Shown here: positions 16,969 to 26,135 of the stretch, piece after piece | Layout: every line of letters starts with the position of its first letter | Numbering within the stretch: the first letter of the stretch is position 1 | From: Roseomonas gilardii subsp. gilardii | Lineage (GTDB): Bacteria > Pseudomonadota > Alphaproteobacteria > Acetobacterales > Acetobacteraceae | Direction: 5' to 3' | NCBI RefSeq assembly: GCF_023078375.1 | Contig: NZ_CP095554.1 | Location: forward strand, 551,001 to 615,000 | DNA length: 64,000 nucleotides | Notes under the pieces: generated by a model | What the model was told of the DNA's origin: nothing | Seen by the model: the letters and a program-made list of their open reading frames with translations, nothing else | The model's database searches: none | Made by a program: the position numbers and the translations under genes

Positions 16969-17553
16969 ATGAGCAAGATACAAGACGATTCCGGGCCGTC
17001 CGACCTGACCGCCCTGCTGGCGGCCCGGCTCAGGGCGGAACGCGAGGAACGCGGCTGGTCCATCGCCGAGATGGCGGAACGCTCCGCCGTCTCGCGCGCC
17101 ATGATCAGCAAGGTGGAACGCGCCGAGGCCAGCCCGACCGCCGCGCTGCTCGGCCGGCTGGCCTCGGCGCTGGGCCTGACGCTCTCCACGCTCCTGGCAC
17201 GGGCCGAGGGCGATGCCGGAGGCGGGCGGGTGTCGCGCGCGGCCACGCAGCCACTCTGGCGCGATCCGGAAACGGGATACCTGCGCCGCGCCGTCACGCC
17301 CTCGGGCAGCGATCCGGAGCTGGTGCGGGTGGAACTGCCCGCAGGCGCGCGGGTGGACTACCCGGCCTCCACCTACCTGTCCTGGAAACACGCGATCTGG
17401 GTTCTGGAAGGGGAGCTGCTGTTCCATGAAGGCGCGGCGCGGCATCGCCTCGCCGCCGGCGACTGCCTGGTGCTGGGCGCAGCGGCGGATTGCGCCTTCG
17501 AGAATGCCTCGGAACGGCCTTGCAGCTATCTGGTCGTGCTGGCGCGCCGCTGA
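16969..17553 (+). CDS. XRE-family regulator with C-terminal cupin domain
   Basis: 194 residues. Residues about 10-65 are an XRE helix-turn-helix (LRAEREERGWSIAEMAERSA, SRAMISKVERAEASPTAALL); residues about 110-190 are a cupin (ELVRVELPAGARVDYPAST, IWVLEGELLFHEGAARHRLA). This is the common layout of small-molecule-sensing regulators such as PuuR-like proteins. It is divergent from the small gene plus monooxygenase pair, so it may repress or activate them and itself through the palindrome at 16953. The inducer is unknown. Confidence 0.88.
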   Translation: MSKIQDDSGPSDLTALLAARLRAEREERGWSIAEMAERSAVSRAMISKVERAEASPTAALLGRLASALGLTLSTLLARAEGDAGGGRVSRAATQPLWRDPETGYLRRAVTPSGSDPELVRVELPAGARVDYPASTYLSWKHAIWVLEGELLFHEGAARHRLAAGDCLVLGAAADCAFENASERPCSYLVVLARR

Positions 17554-17602
17554 TACCGGGTTTGGGGGTGGCCGCGCGTCAGGAAGGCCCGCACCGCCCG
17601 GC

Positions 17603-18316
17603 TCAGGGATGTTCCTCCAGCGCGGCGATCAGATGCCGCGCCACCAGCGCCGAGGATTGCGGGTTCTGCCCGGTGATCAGGTTGCCATCGCGGAGCGCGA
17701 AGCCGGTGAATTCCGGGCCGCTCTCGTAATGCGCGCCCAGGGAGCGCAGCCGGTCCTCCAGCAGGAAGGGCAGCACCTCCGACAGGCCCGTGGCGGCTTC
17801 CTCGCGGTTGCTGAAGCCGGTGACACGCCGCCCTTCCACCACCGGGGCGCTGGTGCCCTTGCGATGCGCTGCCACCAGCCCGGCCGGCCCGTGGCAGAGG
17901 GCGGCCACCGGCTTGCCGGCCTCCATGGCCTGGCCGATCAGCGTGGCGAGCGGCCGGCTGGCCGGCAGGTCCCACATCGTGCCATGGCCGCCCGGCAGGA
18001 AGATCGCGTCATGGGGCTGCTCCGCCACATCCTCCAGCCGCGACGAGGCATGGGCCAGGGCCATGGCACCCTCATCGGCCAGGAAGCGGCCCACGGCGCC
18101 GTGGATGCCGTTGGGCTCGGGCGAGGCGCCTGGCAGGCTGCGCGGATCGATGGGAATCTCGCCCCCGGCGGTGGAGGCCAGGAGCACCTCGAAACCGGCA
18201 TCCAGCAGGGCGTAATAGGGCACGGCCAGTTCCTCCAGCCACAGCCCGGTGCGATCCGGCCCATCGCCCAGCAGGCCATGCGATGTCGCGACCACCAGCA
18301 CCTGTCCCTTTGCCAT
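17603..18316 (-). CDS. DJ-1/PfpI family protein, Hsp31/glyoxalase-III-like
   Basis: 237 residues. The frame extends much further upstream, but the ATG at 18316 has GGAGAT before it and opens at the conserved MAKGQVLVVATSH strand. The nucleophile elbow AALCHGPAGL places the catalytic Cys at 141, and a nearby Glu in GLWLEEL (about 28-29) completes the typical acid-thiol pair; FLPGGHGTMWDL is the glycine-rich loop. Homologues act as protein/nucleic-acid deglycases, glyoxalase III or chaperones; the exact activity cannot be told from sequence. It ends 50 bases from the convergent XRE gene. Confidence 0.87.
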   Translation of the reverse strand: MAKGQVLVVATSHGLLGDGPDRTGLWLEELAVPYYALLDAGFEVLLASTAGGEIPIDPRSLPGASPEPNGIHGAVGRFLADEGAMALAHASSRLEDVAEQPHDAIFLPGGHGTMWDLPASRPLATLIGQAMEAGKPVAALCHGPAGLVAAHRKGTSAPVVEGRRVTGFSNREEAATGLSEVLPFLLEDRLRSLGAHYESGPEFTGFALRDGNLITGQNPQSSALVARHLIAALEEHP

Positions 18317-18562
18317 CGTCCGGATCTCCTTCTGCGGCCGGAAGGGTGGGCCCGGCCGGAATCCAACGGGAACGCCGCTGTCCGGACGGGGTTCCTCCGG
18401 GCGGCCCTGCGCCATCGTCGGGAGTGGGGACCGGAATGCCGGGCGGGGAAAGATTGTCGAATCTTTAGCGCCCAGGGGTCCCGTTAACTCTTTCTCAACC
18501 AGACGCCGGCACATTGCCGGACAGGCTTTCGAGGCCAGCACCGGGCGCAGGGGAAAAATTCC

Positions 18563-19357
18563 ATGCCGACATCCCATTTCACCTGGCAGCCCCTGTTCCT
18601 GACCGAGCCCGAGGGCTTTGCCCGGCTTCTGGAGGAACCCTCGCTGGACCGCCGCCTGCGTTCCTGGCGGGGCTACGAGGACATGCTGCTGGGGGAGGCC
18701 CTGCGGGCCGCGCTGCATGACGACCCGGCCGCGCGTGCCTCCCTGGAGGAGCTCTACGCCTTCGGCCTCGCCAACGGGTTGCCGCTGCTCAGCCGGCGGG
18801 AGGCGGTGCGGGCCCTGCGCGCCTATGCCGGGCGGCATTCCCTGCCGGGCAGCACCTGGGGGCCCTTCCTGCGACTGGACCCGGACTGGCAGGTCGCCCT
18901 GACGGTCGCGAGCGGCTGGCTCGAATCGGAAGACGCCGAGGCCGCGCCGGAACTGCTCAAGGCACTGGAGGAGGAGCGGCTGGCGAACCGGGGCGGCGTC
19001 TTCGGCGCGCTGCTCCGCCATGGCGTCATCGCGCCGCTGCGGCGGCTGCGGGACAGCCTGGAAGCACGCGAGCTGGAGGATGTGGCCGCCTGTTGCAGCC
19101 GCGGCATGCCCTCCGAGGTGAACGGCTTCCTGGCCGACTGGCTGGAAGCGCTGGCGGCGGCGGAGAACGGCGCCCTGCGCGACATCCTGGGCCGCTGCCT
19201 GGAATTGCGGGCCGGGGAGGCCGATCCCCGGCGCGTCGCCGAGCATTTCCTGCCACGCTCGGCCGAGGTGATCCCGATCCATCGCCGGCGCGGCCGGCCC
19301 GCCGGCAACCGCCAGCCCCAGGCCACACCGCCCATGCCCGGGAAAGGCCCGCCCTGA
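18563..19357 (+). CDS. Uncharacterised 264-residue protein
   Basis: I do not recognise this protein. It starts MPTSHFTWQPLFLTEPEGFA, is rich in Leu, Ala, Glu and Arg, and looks wholly alpha-helical and soluble, with no signal peptide or membrane helix. The C-terminus is a basic, Pro-rich tail (HRRRGRPAGNRQPQATPP). Codon use and high third-position GC are like its neighbours, and the strand is favoured over a longer antisense frame because that one is simply an extension of the DJ-1 gene. Neighbours give no functional clue. Confidence 0.6.
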   Translation: MPTSHFTWQPLFLTEPEGFARLLEEPSLDRRLRSWRGYEDMLLGEALRAALHDDPAARASLEELYAFGLANGLPLLSRREAVRALRAYAGRHSLPGSTWGPFLRLDPDWQVALTVASGWLESEDAEAAPELLKALEEERLANRGGVFGALLRHGVIAPLRRLRDSLEARELEDVAACCSRGMPSEVNGFLADWLEALAAAENGALRDILGRCLELRAGEADPRRVAEHFLPRSAEVIPIHRRRGRPAGNRQPQATPPMPGKGPP

Positions 19358-19374
19358 CCTCCCGGGCGCCTGCC

Positions 19375-19779
19375 TCAGCCCTGACGGGGTGACTTCTCTT
19401 CCAACCGTCGCTGCGCACGGCGCAGGAGCCAGCCGGACAGGCCCGGCGCATGGCTGATGGCGTTGCGCAGGGCCTGGAGGTCGGCTTCGGCGCGGGAGCG
19501 CGCCAGGGCGGCCTCCACGGCATGGCCGCGCGCGACCTGACGCGCCTCCTCCAGCTCCGCGAGGCGCCGGGACAGGGCGGTCCGGGCGGCCTCGGGTTCA
19601 CGTTCCAGCGCCAGCCGCTCCAGGGTGGCGCGGGCCTCTCGCAATTCCTGCCGCAGCCGGGCGATCTCGGCTTCGGCCGGGCCGCCACGCCGCTCCTGCT
19701 CCAGGACCGGATTCTCCGGGGTTTTCGCCCGGGGCTTCGTGGTCCGGCGGTTGGCGCCCTTCATCTGACGACGACCCAT
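19375..19779 (-). CDS. Small basic coiled-coil protein
   Basis: 134 residues from the ATG at 19779 (a GTG two codons earlier is also possible). The N-terminus is basic (MGRRQMKGANRRTTKPRA), followed by a long predicted coiled coil (EIARLRQELREARATLERLA and ALSRRLAELEEARQVARG) and a short C-terminal domain (HAPGLSGWLLRRAQRRLE). There is no recognisable family. It ends 17 bases from the convergent helical protein gene. Confidence 0.55.
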   Translation of the reverse strand: MGRRQMKGANRRTTKPRAKTPENPVLEQERRGGPAEAEIARLRQELREARATLERLALEREPEAARTALSRRLAELEEARQVARGHAVEAALARSRAEADLQALRNAISHAPGLSGWLLRRAQRRLEEKSPRQG

Positions 19780-19906
19780 GGTCACCCCCTTCCTGCTGAC
19801 CCTCTCCGGCTAGCATTCCCGGGAGGAGGCGGGTAGCGCCGGCAGGTGGTCAGCGAGGTGGTCCTGGGCAGGCCACGAGTCGCCTGGGCCGGAAGGGGCC
19901 CCGCGC

Positions 19907-20236
19907 TCAGTCCTCGGGCACGTCCTTGAGTTCGAAGGCCACGGCCACCTGCGCCAGCGCCACCGTCGCGCGGCCGCGTTCCGTCGGAGAGGTGAGGACC
20001 GGCCCGGAAAGCCTCGGGGCATCCGCCGCCGTGGCCATGTTCACGTCGAGCAGCACATGCCCCGTCCGCGACACATGGATGGCGTCGATGTTGCGGATGA
20101 TCATGGTGTGGCCCGTGGTCAGCAGCAGGCCGAAAAGCCAGTCATCCGCCATCATCCGCCCGGCGAACCAGGCGGGCATGACCTCACCGAGACGCAGGTC
20201 ATCGGCGCTGTCGATGGTTGTCCAAAAATCGTCCAT
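19907..20236 (-). CDS. Uncharacterised 109-residue protein
   Basis: I do not recognise this family. The ATG at 20236 (AGGG 9 bases upstream) gives MDDFWTTIDSADDLRLGEVM; an in-frame TTG at 20269 would add 11 residues. It contains LLTTGHTMIIRNIDAIHVSR, a pattern of beta strands, then a second strand-rich half ending in DVPED. It is acidic and apparently cytoplasmic. The upstream gap (20237-20359) is unusually AT-rich for this genome and probably holds divergent promoters shared with the aminotransferase. Confidence 0.55.
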   Translation of the reverse strand: MDDFWTTIDSADDLRLGEVMPAWFAGRMMADDWLFGLLLTTGHTMIIRNIDAIHVSRTGHVLLDVNMATAADAPRLSGPVLTSPTERGRATVALAQVAVAFELKDVPED

Positions 20237-20359
20237 GAACAACCCTAACGTGAAATCCTTATCGGACAATTCACAATATACTTCTTACTGTCAAACGATA
20301 CGGCCGCTAATAAATGAGACGGAACATGGCGTTGCCATCCGGCCCATCACCGCTGCCGG

Positions 20360-21760
20360 ATGGGAAATGCTGCCGTCAGGGCGTTTCTACGACAGTGGGC
20401 GCGGCTGGCAATCCCAAACCGATCGGCGGAGTTCAGCGGAAGAATGCCCCATCCCGGATCCAGGCGCTTGCAAGCTCGGGCACACGCGGCAATCCCCGGC
20501 GGGGCCCATACCTATGCCAAGGGCGACGACCAGTTCCCCGAGTTGGCCCCCGGCTTCATCGAGCGTGGTGAGGGTTGCCGCGTCTGGGACGCGGATGGCA
20601 ACGAGTATATCGAATACAGCCCGGGCCTGCGCGCCGTCGGGCTGGGGCATGGACACCCCGCCGTGCTGGCCGCGGTGCGGGAGGCCCTGACCCTCGGCAC
20701 CAATTTCTGCCGCCCGCACCGGCTGGAAGTGGAATGCGCCGAGGCTTTCCTGTCCATGGTGCCGGCCGCGGAGATGGTGAAGTTCACCAAGGATGGCAGC
20801 ACCGCCGTTACCGCCGCGGTGAAGATCGCGCGGGCCGCCACGAAGCGCGACCTGATCGCCTTCTGCGCCGACCATCCCTTCTTTTCCTATGACGACTGGT
20901 TCATCGGCACCACGGCGATGGATGCGGGCATTCCGCCGGAGAATGTCAGCCTGAGCCTGCGCTTTCCCTATGGCGATATCGAGGCCCTGCGCGCGCTCTT
21001 CGCGGCCCATCCCGGGCGGATCGCGGGCGTGCTGATGGAAAGCTGCAAATACGCCGATGCGCCGCCAGGCTATCTGCAGGCCGTCCAGGCGGTGTGCCAG
21101 GAGAACGGCACGCTTTTCATCCTGGATGAGATGATCAACGGCTTCCGCCTCGCGAACGGGGGCGGCCAGGAATATTACGGGCTGGACCCGGATCTCAGCA
21201 CTTTCGGCAAGGCACTGGCCAATGGCTTCGCCATTTCCGCCCTGGCCGGAAAGCGCCGCTACATGGAGCTGGGCGGGCTGAAGCACCAGGGAGAGCGGGT
21301 CTTCCTGCTCTCCACCACCCATGGCGGGGAGACCCATTCCCTGGCCGCCGCCATCGCCACGATGCGCGTGTATCGCGAGGAGCCGGTGGTGGAGACCATG
21401 CAGCGCCAGGGTGACCGCCTGGCGGCCGCGCTGCGCGAGCGGACGGCGGCGCTGGGCCTGGCGGAGCATGTGCCGATCGAGGGGCGGGGCAGCAACCTCG
21501 TCTTCGGCACGCGGGACGCGGAGGGCAAGCCCTCCCAGCATTTCCGGGCCCTGCTGATGCAGGAGATGATCCGGCGCGGCGTCATCGGCCCGTCGCTGGT
21601 GATCAGCTACGCCCATGATGACGCGGCCATCGACCGCACGATCGAGGCTTTCGAGGGGGCCTTGCCCGTCTATGCGCGGGCCCTGCGGGAGGGCGTCGGG
21701 AAGTATCTGGTCGGCCCGCCGACGCAGATCGTCTATCGCCGCTACAACAGCCACGGCTGA
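20360..21760 (+). CDS. Class III aminotransferase, glutamate-1-semialdehyde aminomutase-like
   Basis: 466 residues with the PLP fold of the GSA aminomutase family: HAAIPGGAHTYAKGDDQFPE, FTKDGSTAVTAAVKIARAAT, FILDEMINGFRLANGG, and STFGKALANGFAISALAGKR with the Schiff-base Lys at about 284. The N-terminal start could instead be the ATG at 20444. The sequence after the core (ending PTQIVYRRYNSHG) is unlike heme-pathway HemL, and variants of this kind occur in polysaccharide or amino-sugar loci. It is therefore more likely an amino-sugar or amino-acid transaminase than tetrapyrrole enzyme HemL. No other biosynthetic gene is adjacent. Confidence 0.8.
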   Translation: MGNAAVRAFLRQWARLAIPNRSAEFSGRMPHPGSRRLQARAHAAIPGGAHTYAKGDDQFPELAPGFIERGEGCRVWDADGNEYIEYSPGLRAVGLGHGHPAVLAAVREALTLGTNFCRPHRLEVECAEAFLSMVPAAEMVKFTKDGSTAVTAAVKIARAATKRDLIAFCADHPFFSYDDWFIGTTAMDAGIPPENVSLSLRFPYGDIEALRALFAAHPGRIAGVLMESCKYADAPPGYLQAVQAVCQENGTLFILDEMINGFRLANGGGQEYYGLDPDLSTFGKALANGFAISALAGKRRYMELGGLKHQGERVFLLSTTHGGETHSLAAAIATMRVYREEPVVETMQRQGDRLAAALRERTAALGLAEHVPIEGRGSNLVFGTRDAEGKPSQHFRALLMQEMIRRGVIGPSLVISYAHDDAAIDRTIEAFEGALPVYARALREGVGKYLVGPPTQIVYRRYNSHG

Positions 21761-21806
21761 AGCCGCACCATGCGGGACCGGGTCTGCGCCCGGTCCCGTG
21801 ATGGGT

Positions 21807-22154
21807 TCAGATCCGGAAGCTTTCCCGGTTCTTGCCCTCGGATTCCGCCATCACGATCCAGGCGGGCGGACGGCCCCGGCCGGACCATTCCTCCCCATTG
21901 GGGCCGCGATACTTGGCGGCCGCCGCACCGGCGGTGGCGCGGCGGGCCTTGCGCCCGCCCCGGGCCGGTGCCTCGGCCTGGACGAGGCCTTCGAGCGACA
22001 GGCCCAGGGCCGCCGCCTTTTCCTCCATTTCCGCCAGGAGGTCGCGCTTCGCCTCCGCCAGTTTCTCGCGCCGCTTTTCCTCGGCGCTGCTGATCAGGGA
22101 GGTCAGTTCCTGGACCGAAAGATGGTCGAGATTGATCGGGGATTTGTTGGCCAT
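21807..22154 (-). CDS. H-NS family nucleoid-associated regulator
   Basis: 115 residues. The N-terminal helical oligomerisation region (LSVQELTSLISSAEEKRREK) is joined to a C-terminal DNA-binding motif KYRGPNGEEWSGRGRPPAW, the H-NS/HvrA-type AT-hook-like loop. The start at 22154 (AGAAGACAA upstream) is favoured over an earlier in-frame Met. It binds AT-rich, curved DNA and silences transcription, often of acquired genes. It is preceded by a long intergenic region, which suggests its own regulated promoter. Confidence 0.88.
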   Translation of the reverse strand: MANKSPINLDHLSVQELTSLISSAEEKRREKLAEAKRDLLAEMEEKAAALGLSLEGLVQAEAPARGGRKARRATAGAAAAKYRGPNGEEWSGRGRPPAWIVMAESEGKNRESFRI

Positions 22155-22632
22155 TTGTCTTCTGATCAAAACGAATGAGGGGGATAAGTCGCCCCCATAG
22201 ATGTGGAATTCGGCACCGGGTGCAATATCCCTTTCCGGAAAGCCGGTTCCGGGATGGTTTTCCGCTTTCGCGGAGGCTTTTGACCGGCCTGGAAAGGCGG
22301 AATGGCTGCCTTCCCGCGGGGAAAGGCAAAAGGCGCCCTTTTTGCCTGATTCCGAAGGCTGAACGGTTTCTTTTCCGGGGCTGCTTCCCGGGAATGCCCT
22401 GATGCGGAATGGCTGCTTTTCCCGATCATCGTACTTCCGTGTCTGGCTCCGTGGTCAGCCCCGGGGTCAGCCAAGGAAGCGGCGCCCAAGCCCGGGCGAT
22501 GCTTCCCTCGCACGCCGTCGGGCGAAGGGATTTCGGAGCTGACACGGAATTCGCCCTGGCCTACCGGCTCCGACCGCCGTTTTCCGGAAGATCCCGCGCT
22601 GTTATAGGCGGCCGGCCAAAGGATCGTCGGCC
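22155..22632. other. 478-bp intergenic region between H-NS and Lrp genes
   Basis: No convincing gene. It holds a 10-bp palindrome TTTCCGGAAA (22232-22241), a GCACCGGGTGC palindrome just before it, and two similar GGAATGGCTGC-type words near 22299 and 22407. A weak minus-strand promoter-like pair (TTGCAC near 22222, then an AT-rich region) could serve the H-NS gene. The region is long for this compact genome and probably carries the control of both divergent regulators. Confidence 0.4.
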
Positions 22633-23088
22633 ATGGATGAGATCGACAAGCGCCTGCTGCGCCTGCTCCAGCGCGATGGGCGGATGACCAATGTGGAACT
22701 GGCCCGGCAGGCGCATCTGAGCCCGCCTGCCACGCATGAGCGCATCCGCCGCTTGCAGCAGGATGGGGTGATCGAGGGCTACTCCGTGCGGCTGAACGCG
22801 GAGAGGCTGCAGCGCGCCCTGCTGATCTTCGTCGAGATCACGCTGGACCGCACCAGCGCCCGGGTCTTCGAGGATTTCGCCGCCGCCGTCCGCCGCACGC
22901 CGGAGATCATGGAATGCCACATGGTGGCGGGCGGCTTCGACTACCTGATCAAGGTGCGGGTGCGCGACATGGCCGCCTACCGGCATTTCCTGGGCACGGT
23001 GCTGGTGGGGCTGCCCGGCATCCGGCAGACGCACACCTACACGGTCATGGAGGAGGTGAAGAGCACCACCGAGCTCGCCATCGACTGA
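22633..23088 (+). CDS. Lrp/AsnC family transcriptional regulator
   Basis: 151 residues. MDEIDKRLLRLLQRDGRMTN and the helix-turn-helix VELARQAHLSPPATHERIRR fit Lrp, and the C-terminal RAM ligand-binding domain is seen in MECHMVAGGFDYLIKVRV and YTVMEEVKSTTELAI. It resembles leucine-responsive regulators that control proline or branched-chain amino-acid use (PutR/BkdR-type). It is 86 bases upstream of an MFS transporter on the same strand. Confidence 0.9.
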   Translation: MDEIDKRLLRLLQRDGRMTNVELARQAHLSPPATHERIRRLQQDGVIEGYSVRLNAERLQRALLIFVEITLDRTSARVFEDFAAAVRRTPEIMECHMVAGGFDYLIKVRVRDMAAYRHFLGTVLVGLPGIRQTHTYTVMEEVKSTTELAID

Positions 23089-23174
23089 TCCGCCCCTCGT
23101 CAGGCCGGGCATCCTCGGATACCGGTGGGGAAAAGCCCGGCGACAGGCGGGCCGGAACCCTGGGAGCACGCCGC

Positions 23175-24425
23175 GTGACCGGCAAGACCGCGAACATCGC
23201 CCTGATCACCCTGGCGCAGGTCCTGGCCCTCTGCCTCTGGTTCTCCGGTACCGCCGCCGGCCCGGGCATGCTGCGGGAGGCGCGGGCGCTGGGCCTCGGG
23301 CTGGGACCGGGCTTCCAGGCCTGGCTGACGGGCGCGGTGCAGGCGGGCTTCGTGCTGGGGACGCTGCTCAGCGCCGTGCTGGCGCTGCCGGACCGTATCG
23401 ACCCACGCCGCTTCTTCGCCGCCTGTGCCCTGCTGGGCGCCCTGGCCAATGCCGCCATCGCCCTGCTGCCGCTGGAGGCCGGGACGGCCATCGCCGCGCG
23501 CTTCATCACTGGCCTCGCCCTGGCCGGGGTCTATCCGGTGGGCATGAAGCTCGCCATCGGCTGGGCGGACAGGGGCGATGCCGGGCTGCTCGTCGGGCTC
23601 CTGGTGGGCGGGCTGACCCTGGGCTCGGCCTCACCGCATCTGGCGCTCGCCCTGACCGGCGCGGCGGGCGGGCCGGATGCCGCGCTGGACTGGCGGCTGG
23701 CGCTGGGCGCGGCCTCCCTGGCCGCCCTGCTCGCCGCCGCGCTGATCGGGTGGACCCGGCTCGGCCCGCGCCATGCGGCCGCGCCGCCTTTCCGCCCGGG
23801 CGCGGCGCTGCAGCTCTGGCGCAACCAGGGCACACGGCTCGCGACGCTCGGCTATCTCGGCCATATGTGGGAGCTCTATGCCATGTGGGCCTGGGTCGGC
23901 CTCTATCTCAGCGCCAGCTTCGCCGCCTGGCGCGGCGGAGTGCCGGGGCATGCGGGCGAGGCCGCGCTGGCGACCTTCGCGGTGATCGCGGTGGGGGCGG
24001 TCGGCTCCATCGGCGCCGGCCTGCTGGCGGACCGCTGGGGCCGGGTGCGGATCACGGTGGCGGCCATGGCGGTCTCGGGCGGCTGTTGCCTGCTGGCCGG
24101 CCCCTTCTTCGGGCTGCATCCGCTGCTGCCCATCACCCTCTGCCTGGCCTGGGGCGTCGCGGTGGTGGCGGATTCCGCGCAGTTCTCGGCCAGCGTGGCG
24201 GAGCTTTCGGAACCGGGGCTGACCGGCACCATGCTGACGGTGCAGAACTGCCTGGGCTTCGCGCTGACCCTGGTGACGATTCACCTCATGCCTTTCCTCG
24301 TCGCCCGGACCGGCTGGGGCGGGGCCTTCGCCCTGCTGGCGGTGGGGCCGCTGCTGGGCTGTCTCGCCATGCTGCGCCTGGGCCGCAGCCCGTTGGCAGC
24401 ACGGCTGGCCGGCGGGCGCGGATAG
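23175..24425 (+). CDS. MFS transporter
   Basis: 416 residues from a GTG at 23175 (GGGAG 9 bases upstream). About twelve membrane helices are predicted, with NIALITLAQVLALCLWFSG in helix 1, the MFS-type loop ALPDRIDPRRFFAACALLGA, and the second-half repeat GAGLLADRWGRVRITVAAMA. The closest pattern is the CynX/nitrate-family-like group of uncharacterised carriers. It may share regulation with the upstream Lrp gene and the downstream M81 protein, suggesting uptake or efflux of a peptide or amino-acid derivative. Substrate unknown. Confidence 0.8.
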   Translation: MTGKTANIALITLAQVLALCLWFSGTAAGPGMLREARALGLGLGPGFQAWLTGAVQAGFVLGTLLSAVLALPDRIDPRRFFAACALLGALANAAIALLPLEAGTAIAARFITGLALAGVYPVGMKLAIGWADRGDAGLLVGLLVGGLTLGSASPHLALALTGAAGGPDAALDWRLALGAASLAALLAAALIGWTRLGPRHAAAPPFRPGAALQLWRNQGTRLATLGYLGHMWELYAMWAWVGLYLSASFAAWRGGVPGHAGEAALATFAVIAVGAVGSIGAGLLADRWGRVRITVAAMAVSGGCCLLAGPFFGLHPLLPITLCLAWGVAVVADSAQFSASVAELSEPGLTGTMLTVQNCLGFALTLVTIHLMPFLVARTGWGGAFALLAVGPLLGCLAMLRLGRSPLAARLAGGRG

Positions 24426-24515
24426 GCGGCGCTTCCGGCTTTCCCGCCGCCGCCCGCTTCACCTGGCCGCCAGAGGGCGGCAGCATGCGCCGTGGCAGGC
24501 GGAGCAGCGACGATC

Positions 24516-26027
24516 ATGACCGGCAGACCCATCCGCATCGCGGTGCTGAAATTCTCGCACGAGACGGTGACCTTTCTTCCCTACGACACCACGGTGGCGG
24601 ATTTCACCTATCCCGGCTCGCCCGCGCGGGGCGAGGCGTTGCTGCAGTCCGAACCGCGCTCCTATATCGGCGGCTTCGTGAAGCTGGCGCGCGAGCATGC
24701 GGGCGTGGAACTGGTGGGCATCGAATCGCCACTGGATCTGCGCGCGGGTTCCGGCTCCGGCTGGCTCACCACCGAATGCTTCGAGCATTTTGCCGGGCGC
24801 ATGATCGCCGATCTCAGGGCGCAGGGTCCCTTCGACGGCGTCTATCTCTCGCTGCACGGGGCCATGGCGGTGCGCGGCGTGCCACGGCCGGAGGCGGAGC
24901 TGGCGCGGCGGGTGCGCGAGGTGGTGGGCCGGGATGTCTTCCTCGCCGCCACCTTCGACCCGCATGGCAACGAGGACGAGGAATTCCTCCGCCAGGCGGA
25001 CATGGCCTTCACCGTGAAGTACTTCCCACATTACGATGCCCATTTGCAGGGCGAGCGGGCGGCGCGGATGCTGATCCGCGCGATCCGGGGCGACTACGCG
25101 CCGCGCCATGTGACGCTGAAGCTGCCCGTCATCTCCCCCACCGTGCTGCAATGGACCGGGGCCTCGCCCTGGATGGACCTCGTGCAGCGCGCCCTGGTCT
25201 GGGAGGCACGGGAGCCGGATGCCTATGTGAATGTCTTCTTCGGCTTCCCCTGGGCCGATGTGCCGGATGCGGGCATGACCTTCCAGGTGATCACCAACGG
25301 CAGGCCGGACCTGGCGGAACGCATCGCGCGCGACATGGCGCGCTTCGCCTGGCGGCAGCGGGAGGCCCTGCTCGGCAGCACGCGCATCCACCGGATCGGC
25401 GAGGGCGTGGCGCTGGCGAAGCAGGCCGTGGCCGAGGGCAGGACGCCGGTGGTGCTGGCCGACCACAGCGACCGCTCCGGCTACGCCACCTGGCTGCTGC
25501 GGGAGATCATGGCGCAGGGGCTGCGGAAGACCCTCGTCGCCACGGTGGCGGATGCCCCGGCGGTGGAGGCGCTGCTGGCTAGCGGCGTGAAGCCCGGCGA
25601 TGCCTTCGACATGGAGATCGGCGGCAGGGTCGAGGATTCCGCCGGCGATCCGGTGCGGGTGCGGGGCGTGGTGCAGGCGGTGACCAGGGGCCTGCGCGAG
25701 AACCGGGACGATCAGTGGGTGCAGATCCGTTTCGGGGAAGACAATGTGCTGGTGCTGACCCCCTTCCTGACACAGATCATGGAGCCGGCCTCCCTGCGCG
25801 GGATCGGGCTGGACCCGGACGGATTCGACGTGATCGCCATCAAGTCCCGCGTGCATTTCCGGCGCGGCTTCCACGACACCGGCTTCGCCCCGGCCATCCT
25901 GCTGGTGGAGCCCGACCAGCCCTTCCTCGGCACGGTGCGGCTGGACGGGCTGCGCTATGAGAATCTCGATCTCCGGTCCTTCTACCCCTATGGACATCCC
26001 CATGGGGAGCCTGCCTTCGAGGCTTAG
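24516..26027 (+). CDS. M81 family metallopeptidase, microcystinase C (MlrC)-like
   Basis: 503 residues. Conserved stretches of the MlrC family are clear: RIAVLKFSHETVTFLPYDTT, GVYLSLHGAMAVRG, TFDPHGNEDEEFL, KYFPHYDAH, VLADHSDRSGYATW and AIKSRVHFRRGF, which supply the predicted zinc ligands (Asp/His). MlrC cleaves the tetrapeptide left after microcystin linearisation, but most homologues occur in organisms that do not degrade microcystin, and act on unknown peptides or amides. The ATG at 24516 is favoured over an in-frame GTG at 24492. It follows the MFS gene by 90 bases. Confidence 0.87.
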   Translation: MTGRPIRIAVLKFSHETVTFLPYDTTVADFTYPGSPARGEALLQSEPRSYIGGFVKLAREHAGVELVGIESPLDLRAGSGSGWLTTECFEHFAGRMIADLRAQGPFDGVYLSLHGAMAVRGVPRPEAELARRVREVVGRDVFLAATFDPHGNEDEEFLRQADMAFTVKYFPHYDAHLQGERAARMLIRAIRGDYAPRHVTLKLPVISPTVLQWTGASPWMDLVQRALVWEAREPDAYVNVFFGFPWADVPDAGMTFQVITNGRPDLAERIARDMARFAWRQREALLGSTRIHRIGEGVALAKQAVAEGRTPVVLADHSDRSGYATWLLREIMAQGLRKTLVATVADAPAVEALLASGVKPGDAFDMEIGGRVEDSAGDPVRVRGVVQAVTRGLRENRDDQWVQIRFGEDNVLVLTPFLTQIMEPASLRGIGLDPDGFDVIAIKSRVHFRRGFHDTGFAPAILLVEPDQPFLGTVRLDGLRYENLDLRSFYPYGHPHGEPAFEA

Positions 26028-26135
26028 CCCGCCGCCCGTGCCGTGATGGACGGGGCGGAATGGTTCTGCTAGCGATCCGGGAATCGTCGCGGCGCATGGG
26101 ACGGCCAGCGCCCCCCGGAGAAGGATGGAGCCCGC

